This document shows positions 1 through 7,945 of a DNA stretch of 64,000 nt, in pieces (position 1 is the first letter of the stretch; every line of letters starts with the position of its first letter). A program made the translations under genes and the position numbers. This DNA comes from Treponema sp. (lineage in GTDB: Bacteria > Spirochaetota > Spirochaetia > Treponematales > Treponemataceae): positions 21,807-85,806 of the forward strand of contig JAEETM010000004.1 of assembly GCA_016290335.1 (NCBI GenBank), written 5' to 3'. The notes beneath the pieces are model-generated. The model worked only from the letters and a program-made list of their open reading frames with translations, did not search any database and had not been told where the DNA came from.

Positions 1-709
1 AATCATAACAGATGTTGCGCATTTTAATGATGCATTTTGTTATATCTTCAACAACCCTGCTTTTCTGGCTCAAATCTTCTGTCTGAATTGCTTCTGCTTC
101 TATACGTATTGCACGAAGATCCTGAACGACAGTATCGTGAATCTCCCTGCTGATTTTTGACTTTTCTTCTTCCTGAATCTGCAGAATATGATTTTGCTGT
201 ATTTTTTGTTTTCTGAATTGCTTTAGTACAATCAGTATTACAATCAATAAAAGCAGGCCAACCAGAATGCAGCAAAGAGTTTCCAGAATACGAATCGTTC
301 GTTTAGGATTTTCAAACTTTCCCTTTTTTATAACTTTAATATCACACTTATCTGTTTTTACAATGTACTGTTTATAATCTTTTGTGATAAACGTATGATC
401 TGTTAATTGAACCTCGCCGCCCCAGCCAGACATTCCCTGCCAGTCCTTAACAACATTATCAAAACCTTTTACCAGCTCTTTTGTATCTTTTTCATAAACC
501 AATATTATATATGGCTTGTATTTTTCGATATTTTCTTTTTGAGAATAATGGGGTTTTATATAGTAAATACCAGTGTATTCAGTTTTAATTAGCGGATTAT
601 CATCATCACCATAATTAAGACGGGGATCCCGTTCTTCCTGCGCAAAGCAAAAACTAAGACTCAAAAGACATAAGAACAAACTGATCAGCTTTTTTGATAT
701 TGTTTTCAT
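1..709 (-). CDS. Sensor histidine kinase, LiaS/NarX-like (N-terminal 236 residues, cut by window edge)
   Basis: The frame is open from an ATG at 709 to the window edge, so the catalytic ATPase domain lies outside. Visible order: signal peptide (residues 1-23, ending CFAQ), an extracytoplasmic region (about 24-140), one membrane segment (about 143-163), a short linker, and a HisKA_3 dimerisation helix with the phospho-acceptor His191 in REIHDTVVQDL. This H-box belongs to the family that includes NarX, LiaS and DegS, whose partners are LuxR/NarL-type response regulators; a partner would be expected just beyond position 1. The RBS AAGGGG precedes the ATG. The gene lies 44 bp downstream of the 754-1455 lipoprotein gene on the same strand with no terminator seen between them, so co-transcription is likely. 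The sensed signal is unknown. Confidence 0.88.
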   Translation of the reverse strand, partial: MKTISKKLISLFLCLLSLSFCFAQEERDPRLNYGDDDNPLIKTEYTGIYYIKPHYSQKENIEKYKPYIILVYEKDTKELVKGFDNVVKDWQGMSGWGGEVQLTDHTFITKDYKQYIVKTDKCDIKVIKKGKFENPKRTIRILETLCCILVGLLLLIVILIVLKQFRKQKIQQNHILQIQEEEKSKISREIHDTVVQDLRAIRIEAEAIQTEDLSQKSRVVEDITKCIIKMRNICYD

Positions 710-753
710 AAAACCCCTTATTTCATTCTAGAATGTAACAACACTAAATGCAA

Positions 754-1455
754 TTATTGACGAGTATAAGTATTATTCATTATTCTCCATGGAACAAATA
801 TAGCTGGTAACTTTCCTTCTGAAATTTTTACAGTTTGCGTTGCGTCATCGCCTGTGTAATCAATATAATTACCATCCTTATATTTTTTTAGAATTGTAAT
901 AAGGATTTCTCCATCTTTTGATGCATCTCCAACGTAGGTTCCTCTTGAAACCTCCATTTCGGAATTTTTTGAACCTTCAATATCAGTAAATGTTCCATCC
1001 ACTTCAAATATAACATATTCAGTTGCATTATCATTGTACCCAACAAAAACCGCTGTTGGAGGAATGATTCCTATTAGAGTTTCTAATTCTTCAACTGTGT
1101 ATTCGCGGAACTGATCTCTATTAAATTTATTACGATTAGATTTGCCACCACCTATCATATAATAATTGTTATTTGGATTATAATTAAATATTAATTCACA
1201 ATCTTTACCAGTATCACAAAACAACCAATTTGCACAAGTAACTCCTTTTTTTGTTCCATTGTCAAAAGTAAATTCTTTATGAAATTTCGGATATTGCCAA
1301 TCTGCAGTTACATATTTACCATTTTTCATTTGCAATTTAATTGGACTTTTTCCATCTCCAGGAACAACGTCATCATAAACAATATCACGTTTACAACCTA
1401 TTAGAGCACATACAGTAATCAGTACAACAAACAAAACTAAAATTGTTTTTTTCAT
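754..1455 (-). CDS. Putative lipoprotein, 233 aa
   Basis: It starts MKKTILVLFVV and has a lipobox ALIGC at about residues 17-21, so the mature protein should be lipid-anchored at Cys21. The rest is a soluble, Asp/Asn/Lys-rich domain with no family I recognise. The RBS AAGGAGTG sits just before the ATG. Its upstream 115 bp are almost identical to those of the lipoprotein gene at 2343-3251, although the two proteins are not obviously homologous beyond the signal peptide. The sensor kinase follows it at 44 bp, so this protein may be the surface partner of that kinase; that is inference from position only. Confidence 0.8.
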   Translation of the reverse strand: MKKTILVLFVVLITVCALIGCKRDIVYDDVVPGDGKSPIKLQMKNGKYVTADWQYPKFHKEFTFDNGTKKGVTCANWLFCDTGKDCELIFNYNPNNNYYMIGGGKSNRNKFNRDQFREYTVEELETLIGIIPPTAVFVGYNDNATEYVIFEVDGTFTDIEGSKNSEMEVSRGTYVGDASKDGEILITILKKYKDGNYIDYTGDDATQTVKISEGKLPAIFVPWRIMNNTYTRQ

Positions 1456-1571
1456 AAAAAAACACTCCTTCTAGCTGACATTTTCATCAACCGTATAATA
1501 ATTCTTTATGTTTGGTATTATAACATCGCAGAATTTTCGTGATTAGGAGTCGGACTCCTATTTTTTGAGGA
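1456..1571 (-). repeat. Upstream-region repeat, copy 1 (about 115 bp)
   Basis: This stretch, from the RBS of the 233-aa lipoprotein gene up through promoter A, matches 3252-3361 almost base for base, with only scattered substitutions and small indels. It includes the leader, the -10, the inverted repeat and the A-tract. The duplication is limited to the 5' control region. Confidence 0.85.
1517..1560 (-). promoter_or_regulatory. Promoter A: TATAAT with a 17-bp inverted repeat centred near -42
   Basis: On the minus strand the -10 TATAAT is at 1522-1517. A 17-bp perfect inverted repeat TAGGAGTCCGACTCCTA occupies 1560-1544, separated from the -10 by 21 bases, with an A6 tract immediately upstream. 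No good -35 is visible. The same three-part layout with identical spacing recurs at 3309-3352 and 5675-5718. Its position fits a class II activator site overlapping -35. Confidence 0.7.
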
Positions 1572-1597
1572 TTGTGTGTTTTCTTTTTAAGAAAAAC

Positions 1598-2011
1598 TTA
1601 TTGATATTGTTTCAAAAAATCTTCCGGTGTAATTGCTTTTACAGGTGAGTTTATGAAGTCTTTTATATTTCTTGTAATAATCAGATTTGCAAAATGATTT
1701 TTTGCACAATCACTTTGTACAGCATCTTCAAAATCTTTCATTATTCCAGAAAAACCAAAATTTATATTTCTTTTTGAAATTTTTAATAATTTGAATTCAG
1801 AAATAAAATTTTGTACAGCATTTTTCTGATCACTATTATTTTTAAAACTTTTTCTCGTGATGTACATAATATCCATAACAGTGGTAGTCGTTAAAAACAT
1901 CTTATATTTTTTATCAGAAGCAAGCAAAAGAGCATCTTTTGAGGAATTGTATAATCCTGGTCTATTTTACAGAATATCAAGGCATATATTAGTATCAATC
2001 AGAACTTTCAT
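1598..2011 (-). pseudogene. PIN-domain (VapC-like) toxin gene with in-frame TAA at codon 15
   Basis: The ATG at 2011 overlaps the antitoxin stop (ATGA). Translation gives MKVLIDTNICLDIL, then TAA at 1969-1967. The same frame then reads NRPGLYNSSKDALLLASDKK and continues to 1598. The N-terminus is the classic PIN start with the first metal-binding Asp (D6 in LIDTN). The remainder has VMDIMYI, DFEDAVQ and ITRNIKDF, the later PIN acidic motifs. Without the stop the product would be 137 residues, normal for this family. A TTG at 1927 could start a 109-residue C-terminal fragment, but that would lack D6. Most likely this is a recently inactivated ribonuclease toxin (CAA/CAG to TAA is the simplest route); a sequencing error or readthrough is possible. 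Confidence 0.82.
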
Positions 2012-2223
2012 GATTTCAATATTGCCTCTGTTTTTTCTTTTTCTATATCAATATCTGATGGAAGAATTCCAGTTGCTGCTTCAATCGATTTTAATAATTT
2101 TAGTGTTCTGGCAGATTTCCTTTTTTCTTTTTTTTTAGGAAGAATTTTTAAACCATATGAAGAGGCTTGAGCTAGATATTTATTCATATCTTCAGAAAAA
2201 TCATTATATGAAACAACTATCAT
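2008..2223 (-). CDS. Type II antitoxin, 71 aa, Phd/YefM-like
   Basis: This small gene lies directly upstream of the PIN toxin and shares ATGA with it (4-base overlap), the usual antitoxin-first arrangement. The N-terminal half (MIVVSYNDFSEDMNKYLAQA) resembles the short DNA-binding and dimerisation part of Phd/YefM-type antitoxins. A basic stretch KKKEKRK follows, and the acidic C-terminal tail would be the toxin-neutralising part. A strong RBS (GGAGGAATAA) precedes the ATG at 2223. The antitoxin itself looks intact although its toxin is interrupted, which is the expected order of decay. Confidence 0.75.
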   Translation of the reverse strand: MIVVSYNDFSEDMNKYLAQASSYGLKILPKKKEKRKSARTLKLLKSIEAATGILPSDIDIEKEKTEAILKS

Positions 2224-2342
2224 TTATTCCTCCTATCTACTAAAATAAAATATAACATGCTTTTTCAGTTTTTTCCATATAAAAAAAATCCCACTCACAA
2301 ATAGCAAAGCAAGAGTTATTTTATCTGTGATTTATACAACGG

Positions 2343-3251
2343 TTATTTTATTACGGAACTTATTACAGCAGGACCATTAGGATTTGCATCACCAACATTG
2401 TACCAAATGCAAAGAGCCATTTGAGCAAGAGGCTTTACTTCTACTGGCAGAGTAAAATCTACATCGAATACTTCATCAGCTTTAATGTTTTCTTTCATAA
2501 TGAAGGTTGTATCTTTCAAAAAAGGATCACGATCATTAAGATTTTGTTTTGCTTTGTTTAATTCCATCCAACCACCAGTCTCAGAAGATACATCTACAAG
2601 ACGACAATAAAGCTTAGAAATATCTACATTAGATTTAGCATGCCAGGTAATGCGAACTTTATTACCTACAACAGGAAAACAATAACAAAGTAAATCTGAA
2701 ATATTTCGAGTAACCTGATAATTGTAAATTGTATTCTCTTCCCCTTGATACCAAGAGTTTTGTGCATTGATTGGTACAGCGTAATAAAGATCTTCGATTT
2801 TAATTGTTACATCATAATCTTTAAAAGTAACTGGATAATATTTCGATATCTGAGCAAATCTTTTAATAGAACCATTTTCTTCACCTGTAAGCCAACCTTC
2901 TTCATCAATAACAATTTCTTTTTGTTTTGACCACCATTCTGCTCCACCAGATTCTATATCACCATACCAGGCTAACCAACTAAATCCCCACCAGGTTCCT
3001 GGCTCTTCTTCACCTTCAAAATTAATTGTTTTCTTTGATTTTGCCGGAATATCATAATTAATCAAAGCCAAAATCGTACCTTTTTCATTGGAACGTCTTG
3101 TCATAAGAATAGAAATATCTTTTGTTGATTTGTTATTGATATTGTAAGTATACGCAATTTTATTTACCTGATTCTGTTTAGAACCAGAAGAACATCCCAA
3201 TATTAGCACCATTGATACCAATAATCCCAAAACTAAAATCGATTTTTTCAT
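2343..3251 (-). CDS. Putative lipoprotein, 302 aa
   Basis: The start is placed at ATG 3251 (MKKSILVLGL) because AAAGGAG lies just upstream; a longer frame exists but has no RBS. The lipobox LILGC gives an acylated Cys. The mature part is rich in Trp and aromatic residues (GTWWGFSWLAWYGD) and looks like a secreted beta-rich protein; I do not recognise a family. It is transcribed alone from promoter B, and no clear terminator is visible between it and the toxin-antitoxin pair, although about 120 bp separate them. Confidence 0.8.
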   Translation of the reverse strand: MKKSILVLGLLVSMVLILGCSSGSKQNQVNKIAYTYNINNKSTKDISILMTRRSNEKGTILALINYDIPAKSKKTINFEGEEEPGTWWGFSWLAWYGDIESGGAEWWSKQKEIVIDEEGWLTGEENGSIKRFAQISKYYPVTFKDYDVTIKIEDLYYAVPINAQNSWYQGEENTIYNYQVTRNISDLLCYCFPVVGNKVRITWHAKSNVDISKLYCRLVDVSSETGGWMELNKAKQNLNDRDPFLKDTTFIMKENIKADEVFDVDFTLPVEVKPLAQMALCIWYNVGDANPNGPAVISSVIK

Positions 3252-3361
3252 AAAAACACTCCTTTTAGCTGACATTCATCAACCGTATAATAATTCTTTA
3301 TGCTTGGTATTATAACGCCGCAGTTTTTTTGTGATTAGGAGTCGGACTCCTATTTTTTGAG
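3252..3361 (-). repeat. Upstream-region repeat, copy 2 (about 110 bp)
   Basis: Near-identical to 1456-1571, covering the RBS, leader, -10, inverted repeat and A-tract. Differences are small (for example GCTTGG for GTTTGG, and a longer T run at 3324-3330). Confidence 0.85.
3309..3352 (-). promoter_or_regulatory. Promoter B: TATAAT with the same inverted repeat
   Basis: The -10 TATAAT is at 3314-3309 and the inverted repeat TAGGAGTCCGACTCCTA at 3352-3336, again exactly 21 bases apart with an A6 tract upstream. It drives the 302-aa lipoprotein gene. Confidence 0.7.
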
Positions 3362-3380
3362 GAAATTTACTAGCTGGTTG

Positions 3381-3490
3381 ACATTCTTCTCTAATTATTC
3401 ATAAAATAGATTACATTCGATTTTTCGTAAATTTAATATATTATTCACATTCGATTTTTCGTAATTTTGACAGATAATACACATTCTATT
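3381..3490. repeat. Degenerate array of about 33-nt units (ACATTCGATTTTTCGTAA)
   Basis: ACATTC recurs at 3381, 3413, 3447 and 3481 (spacings 32, 34, 34). The middle two units share ACATTCGATTTTTCGTAA. The core resembles the ACATTTGGTATTTTCGTGC core of the 33-bp-period array at 22884-23015. The last unit runs into the stop codon of the 3486-4208 gene. Confidence 0.6.
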
Positions 3491-4208
3491 TCTTTATTTC
3501 TTCCGCAGCAGCAATACATAAATCCTTATAATTAAAATACAAATATCTTCTTCCGGAAGGAAAAGTTTGCCAGCTTAATACAGGTTCAAGAACATCCCGG
3601 TCTATCTGGATTCCATAGTTGTAAGCGGTTGCCAAAAAACTCAGACGTTGAGTAAAAGCTTCTTCTTCCAGACCAAGGATTTTTACTTCAAAATCTGCAA
3701 AAGCTTTTAGGTATTCAAGCTGTAAATCAAAATCGTTGAGTCGTTTAATTCTTTTTAATCGGGAATCAAAAGATGATAAATCTCCGCCAAAATCTATTGA
3801 AGCATACTTTCCTTTTAATTCAGGATTTTCACAAAGCAAGGCTTCTACCTTTGCGGCAAAAGAAGGCTTCATCTGAAAAAGTCCGATTGAAAATCCGTTG
3901 CTTTCTTCTGAGGCAAAAGCCAGACATTCATTCATTAAAGATTCAAGTTCATTTCTAAACTCTGAATATCTCAAAAGCTCTGGGAAAACAACTGAGCTGA
4001 CTTCCAGTGCATAAGGATATTTTTCTTCCTCAAGTTTTGTAAATATTTTTTTCGAAACCGAAATGGCAAAATCATAATCCTCTGACCGCCTTTCTTGAAA
4101 AAACAAAAGCGGTTCAGAAGAATAATTCTGGGCAAAAACTGCACCAGATATAACAAACAAAAACAAAAAAGAAAGAAAAAATCTTCGAATAAAACTACAA
4201 TTTGACAT
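3486..4208 (-). CDS. Secreted lysozyme-fold (lytic transglycosylase-like) protein, 240 aa
   Basis: The start is placed at ATG 4208; a GTG at 4226 is the alternative. The signal peptide ends AVFAQ. The region FPELLRYS (Glu77) followed by SNGFSIGLFQMKPSFA (about 103-118) and a later ATAYNYG follow the order of the SLT lysozyme-like fold: catalytic Glu, the GLFQ substrate-binding motif, and the Tyr-containing motif. Similar proteins with this FSIG-FQMKPSFA signature occur in Bacteroidetes and spirochaetes, mostly unnamed. The likely role is peptidoglycan cleavage in the periplasm. The gene start overlaps the end of the 4195-5622 gene by 14 bases, so the two are translationally coupled and both lie under promoter C. 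Confidence 0.65.
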   Translation of the reverse strand: MSNCSFIRRFFLSFLFLFVISGAVFAQNYSSEPLLFFQERRSEDYDFAISVSKKIFTKLEEEKYPYALEVSSVVFPELLRYSEFRNELESLMNECLAFASEESNGFSIGLFQMKPSFAAKVEALLCENPELKGKYASIDFGGDLSSFDSRLKRIKRLNDFDLQLEYLKAFADFEVKILGLEEEAFTQRLSFLATAYNYGIQIDRDVLEPVLSWQTFPSGRRYLYFNYKDLCIAAAEEIKK

Positions 4209-5622
4209 CAATATTATCAAATTCACCTTTAGCGCTATTAAAGACTTTTGTTCTGTTGTATTCAGAAACTTTACTCTTTGGAATTGTTATTTCTGCTTTT
4301 TTATCAGAAGGACCGTATTTTACATACAAAGAATCAAGCCGTACAAAAGCATTTCCTTCTTCTATCAAAGCTGCAACATTATCTGGGATATCTTTGAATT
4401 CATAAAAGCTGTTAGTTTGACCAAATTTCACGCCTTCCTGTCCCATGTAAACATAATTATTTGTTGAAGCCACTGCAAATCTGTCTCCCTTTACAAGAAC
4501 TTTACCGTTCGTATCAACAATATCAATTTTAATTTCATAATCAAGATGGCAAGCCGGAGAATTTTTTATCCATTCTTTAGAAATGTCCGTCCAGGAATCT
4601 TTCCAGGCCTTTCTTATTCCCATGGAAATTCTATTTACCATCGTCTGATAAAAAATATAATCATCAATTTCAAAATTGCACTTATAAACGAAAGAATTAT
4701 TTGCTTTATTTTCTGAAGATTTTTTCAAGTCAATATAATGAACAGAAAAAACTGGATTTTCCAAAAAATATTGTTCAAAATCTTTTGTAAGAATTTTCCA
4801 ATCTGCATAACGAGAATCCGCATCATATTCGTAAGTCCATGGATTTCCTGTTTCAAATCTTTTAAGTAAATTCTCGTATTTATTATCAGCATAGACAGGC
4901 TTTATTCTTGAATAAGTATTATCCCATTTTGTATAAACTTTTTCTGTTGCCTGAAACATATTCTGAACTTTTACATTAAAATCCTGAAGCTCTTGTTTTG
5001 CAAGCAAACTTTTTTCATAATAAATCTTTAGTGCAAAAATAAAATTCTTATTTTTCTCATATTTTTCTGCAGCAGAATCAAAAGTTGTTTCTTTATAACC
5101 TAATTCTTTGCATTTAAGCAGTTCTTTTTCACTAAATGATTTTTCTGATTCTTCTTTTATCGCTTTGATTTTTCCGGTTATTTCTTCCCGTTCTTTTTGT
5201 GTTGCAGCCTTTTTCTCTTCTTCAATTTTTGCTGCCTCAGCTTTAGTTACTAAGTCTTTAATTCCGGTAACATAAAATTTTGATTGCTTTCTTGTTACAC
5301 TTAAGCTGACTTGTTTTGAATATTTAAAACATTGATTATCATACTCGTCAAGATTGATTTCGATGCCGTCAAAAACTTCATTTGCAATCTTATTTATCGA
5401 AGAAATATTTGCTAATTTTGATTTTTCTGGAATGATTATATTAAAGCTTGTGCCATCCTTTTTTGCAGCCTTTTTAATATTCTTTACATCATCTTGCATT
5501 TGCTGAACAGTCTGATATTGCAAACTATCCTTTAAATTGCCACCAGAAACAATGCATTGTGCAAAAGCCTTTATTCCAAATAAAAAACAGATAACAACCA
5601 CAAAAACAATTCTTTTTTTCAT
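4195..5622 (-). CDS. Secreted protein of unknown function, 475 aa
   Basis: The signal peptide is MKKRIVFVVVICFLFGIKAFA, with cleavage likely after AFA. The mature N-terminus has a small domain with SLSVTRKQSKFYVTG (about 105-120). Then comes a Glu/Lys-rich coiled-coil stretch (about 128-165) and a C-terminal beta-rich half ending in YNRTKVFNSAKGEFDNIDVKL. I do not recognise a family. RBS AAAAGGATG is just upstream. The next gene overlaps it by 14 bases and encodes the lysozyme-fold protein, so a shared cell-wall role is plausible but not shown. Confidence 0.75.
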   Translation of the reverse strand: MKKRIVFVVVICFLFGIKAFAQCIVSGGNLKDSLQYQTVQQMQDDVKNIKKAAKKDGTSFNIIIPEKSKLANISSINKIANEVFDGIEINLDEYDNQCFKYSKQVSLSVTRKQSKFYVTGIKDLVTKAEAAKIEEEKKAATQKEREEITGKIKAIKEESEKSFSEKELLKCKELGYKETTFDSAAEKYEKNKNFIFALKIYYEKSLLAKQELQDFNVKVQNMFQATEKVYTKWDNTYSRIKPVYADNKYENLLKRFETGNPWTYEYDADSRYADWKILTKDFEQYFLENPVFSVHYIDLKKSSENKANNSFVYKCNFEIDDYIFYQTMVNRISMGIRKAWKDSWTDISKEWIKNSPACHLDYEIKIDIVDTNGKVLVKGDRFAVASTNNYVYMGQEGVKFGQTNSFYEFKDIPDNVAALIEEGNAFVRLDSLYVKYGPSDKKAEITIPKSKVSEYNRTKVFNSAKGEFDNIDVKL

Positions 5623-5674
5623 CCTTTTCTCCTGTATAAAGCCGCCCGTCAGGCAGCCAGTATTCTATAATAAT

Positions 5675-5718
5675 ATTATAGCTTATCCAGGAGAAAACTT
5701 TTAGGAGTCAGGCTCCTA
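5675..5718 (-). promoter_or_regulatory. Promoter C: TATAAT with a variant inverted repeat
   Basis: The -10 TATAAT is at 5680-5675 and the inverted repeat TAGGAGCCTGACTCCTA at 5718-5702, 21 bases apart, with an A7 tract upstream. One arm base differs from copies A and B, and the 21-bp spacer sequence is unrelated to theirs, so the conserved parts stand out. It drives the 475-aa/lysozyme-fold pair. Confidence 0.68.
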
Positions 5719-5767
5719 TTTTTTTAAGGATTTTGTTATGTTGTATTAAACTATAGTGTACTTTTGC

Positions 5768-7372
5768 CTACAGACTCTGCAATGCTTTTCTTACCGCACC
5801 CTTTCCTGCAATAAGCTGTACAAAATATGCTTTTACTTTTTCTGCAAGTCCAGCTTCAAACAAATCTACTCCAAAGATTTCTGCGCGATGAAGAAGTGAA
5901 TCCAAACTGGCTGGAATTGTGCCGTCACCAAGTTTGATTCCAGCCACGTATTTTCTGCACTCATCCAAAAGCGGATCCGGACTCAGTTCAAAGACACTAC
6001 CATCATCACCAATTGCCATAAGGTATCGCAGCCACAAAGCAAAAACAAGAGGGACAACTTTAAGGTCGCCAACGTTCAAATCTTTGCGGGCAAGGTAGCC
6101 CTTAATTGTTTCGCCAAAACGGATGCTCAATTTCTGTGATGTGTCGCAGGCAATTCGCTGTGGAGTATCAGGCATAAAAGGATTAGGAATACGGATATTT
6201 ACAACTTCATCAATAAAGTCGCGAGGCTTGATAATTCCAGGGTCAACAACAACAGGCAGCCCTTCTTCATAGCCAAGACGTTTTACAAGACGAAGCAAAT
6301 CAGCATCCTTCATTTCGTCTGCAATCAAAGTATAACCCAGTAAGCAGCCACTAACAGCAAGGAAAGTATGAAGCGGATTCAAACAGGTACAAACCTTCAT
6401 TTTTTCTACCTTGTCTACAGTTGCGCGGTCTGTAAAATAAAGACCTGCCTTTTCAAGCTCAGGGCGTCCATTCGGGAAATTATCTTCTATAACAAGATAC
6501 TGGCACTCTTCTGCATTTACAAAAGGTGCAACATAAGTTTTCTTAGAAGTGATTACAGGCTCCAGCTGCTCAATTCCATCATCAGCCAGAATCTTTTCAA
6601 TTTTGCTGTCCGGACGCGGAGTGATTTTATCTATCATTGTCCACGGGAAGCTGACTTTAGACGCATTATTTACATACGCAAGGAAGCCAGGCTTACATAC
6701 ACCGTGAGTTTCCCAGACATTGGCAAACTCGTTTACTGCGGCATACAATTTGTCACCATTGTGGGAACAGTTATCCATGCTGACCATAGCAACTGGAAGT
6801 TCACCGTTCACATATCGTTCGTGAAGCAGAGTTACAACCTTACCAATGTATGATTTTGGTAAAACCGGTCCCTGTTCAAAATCTTCTTCTACACCAGGCA
6901 TCATAACGCCGGCAGCATTCCTCAGAAGATAACCTTTTTCTGTAATTGTAAACGTTACCATTTGAAGTGACGGCGCACGGAAAATCTCACGCAGGCGGGC
7001 CCAGTCTGCTTCGTTATCACTGTCGGCAGTAAGTGCTTCCATGATTGAGCCAACAACAGTTTTTTCAACTGAACCGCTTGATTTCAATGTAACAAGGGCA
7101 CCAATATTATCGTGCGGACGGTACATCTTTTCTATAATTTCGTAATCATAACCTTCTGCAACAACAAGTCCGCGGTCAAGTACACCCTTGTTCAAAAGCT
7201 CCTGCACAACATTAGCCTGAAACGCACGGAAAATATTTCCCGCGCCAAAATGAATCCAGAACGGATTTGCCTTAGTTGCAGCTTCAACAGCCTTATGGTC
7301 AAACTTTGGAAGCTCATACCCTTTTGCTTCCCATTCAGCAGTATTTTTTATTCCTTCGATAGTAAGTTTCAT
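5768..7372 (-). CDS. uxuB: D-mannonate oxidoreductase (fructuronate reductase), mannitol dehydrogenase family
   Basis: This 534-residue protein of the long-chain mannitol dehydrogenase family interconverts D-fructuronate and D-mannonate with NAD(H) in glucuronate catabolism. The N-terminal nucleotide-binding motif is IHFGAGNIFRAF (about 39-51). The family signatures NASKVSFPWTMIDKITPRP and CTCLNPLHTFLAVSG are present; the Lys and His of such motifs form the active site in characterised members. RBS AGAGGCG precedes the ATG. It is the last gene of a minus-strand run that begins with uxuA at 11180, so the two pathway enzymes flank four other genes. Confidence 0.92.
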   Translation of the reverse strand: MKLTIEGIKNTAEWEAKGYELPKFDHKAVEAATKANPFWIHFGAGNIFRAFQANVVQELLNKGVLDRGLVVAEGYDYEIIEKMYRPHDNIGALVTLKSSGSVEKTVVGSIMEALTADSDNEADWARLREIFRAPSLQMVTFTITEKGYLLRNAAGVMMPGVEEDFEQGPVLPKSYIGKVVTLLHERYVNGELPVAMVSMDNCSHNGDKLYAAVNEFANVWETHGVCKPGFLAYVNNASKVSFPWTMIDKITPRPDSKIEKILADDGIEQLEPVITSKKTYVAPFVNAEECQYLVIEDNFPNGRPELEKAGLYFTDRATVDKVEKMKVCTCLNPLHTFLAVSGCLLGYTLIADEMKDADLLRLVKRLGYEEGLPVVVDPGIIKPRDFIDEVVNIRIPNPFMPDTPQRIACDTSQKLSIRFGETIKGYLARKDLNVGDLKVVPLVFALWLRYLMAIGDDGSVFELSPDPLLDECRKYVAGIKLGDGTIPASLDSLLHRAEIFGVDLFEAGLAEKVKAYFVQLIAGKGAVRKALQSL

Positions 7373-7411
7373 ATCACGCCTCTTAACTAGTATTCTAGCA
7401 TATTAGTTATC

Positions 7412-7945
7412 CTAAATCAATGTCTCACAAATCAGCTTTTCAATCGCTGCCTCATAATCCCCATCAATTACCGTAACTTCTTCTCCGGCCTTTTCAAACA
7501 TCTTAATAAAGCTTTCATTTCCAGCCTTTACAAACTCGCGTGTACAATCACTGTCATCCAGACGCGCTTCAATATCACTTGCATGAGAAACAATCTTATC
7601 AAAATTAGAATCAATATACGAATCGCTTAAAGCCAGGCACACAAACTTAATTTCCGAAAGATACAACTCTTCAAAATCCACCCGCCAGTTCGCCGGTACA
7701 TAACAGCCTTCAACCACAAGATTCTGCTTATTTTCGATTGCAGTCTTAATCATTTCCCGCACAACCGGCCAGAGATAATCTGTAAGCTTATCATCATCTT
7801 CTGGCGTTAGTTTTGTATAACCACTTCGGATAAGCCCCATCTTCAAATGGTCAATTGAAAGATAAGGAAACCCAAACTTTTCCAAAAGCTTTTGCGCAAG
7901 TAAAGTCTTTCCAGCATGTGAAGCACCGGTAATCAAAATTATCAT
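7412..7945 (-). CDS. P-loop kinase-like ATP-binding protein, 177 aa
   Basis: The Walker A motif is GASHAGKT (residues 7-14). It is followed by SIDHLKMGLIRSGY, as in small-molecule kinases of the AAA_33/adenylate-kinase-like group, and by VVEGCYVPANW, where a substrate-side acidic residue is usual. The length fits a single-domain kinase of a small metabolite or nucleotide; the substrate cannot be told. It overlaps the preceding acetyltransferase gene by ATGA and is 39 bp from uxuB. The same arrangement of an acetyltransferase and a P-loop kinase suggests a linked modification function, but that is inference. Confidence 0.75.
   Translation of the reverse strand: MIILITGASHAGKTLLAQKLLEKFGFPYLSIDHLKMGLIRSGYTKLTPEDDDKLTDYLWPVVREMIKTAIENKQNLVVEGCYVPANWRVDFEELYLSEIKFVCLALSDSYIDSNFDKIVSHASDIEARLDDSDCTREFVKAGNESFIKMFEKAGEEVTVIDGDYEAAIEKLICETLI

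Noticed and set aside
1544..1573. Inverted repeat plus T6 read as a plus-strand rho-independent terminator
   Set aside because: All genes nearby are on the minus strand. The element is tied to TATAAT at a fixed 21-base distance three times, which fits a promoter site better. A role against antisense transcription is not excluded.
1544..5718. The three palindromes as integron attC sites around gene cassettes
   Set aside because: No GTTRRRY/RYYYAAC core pairs flank them, and they are placed at promoters, not between cassette ends.
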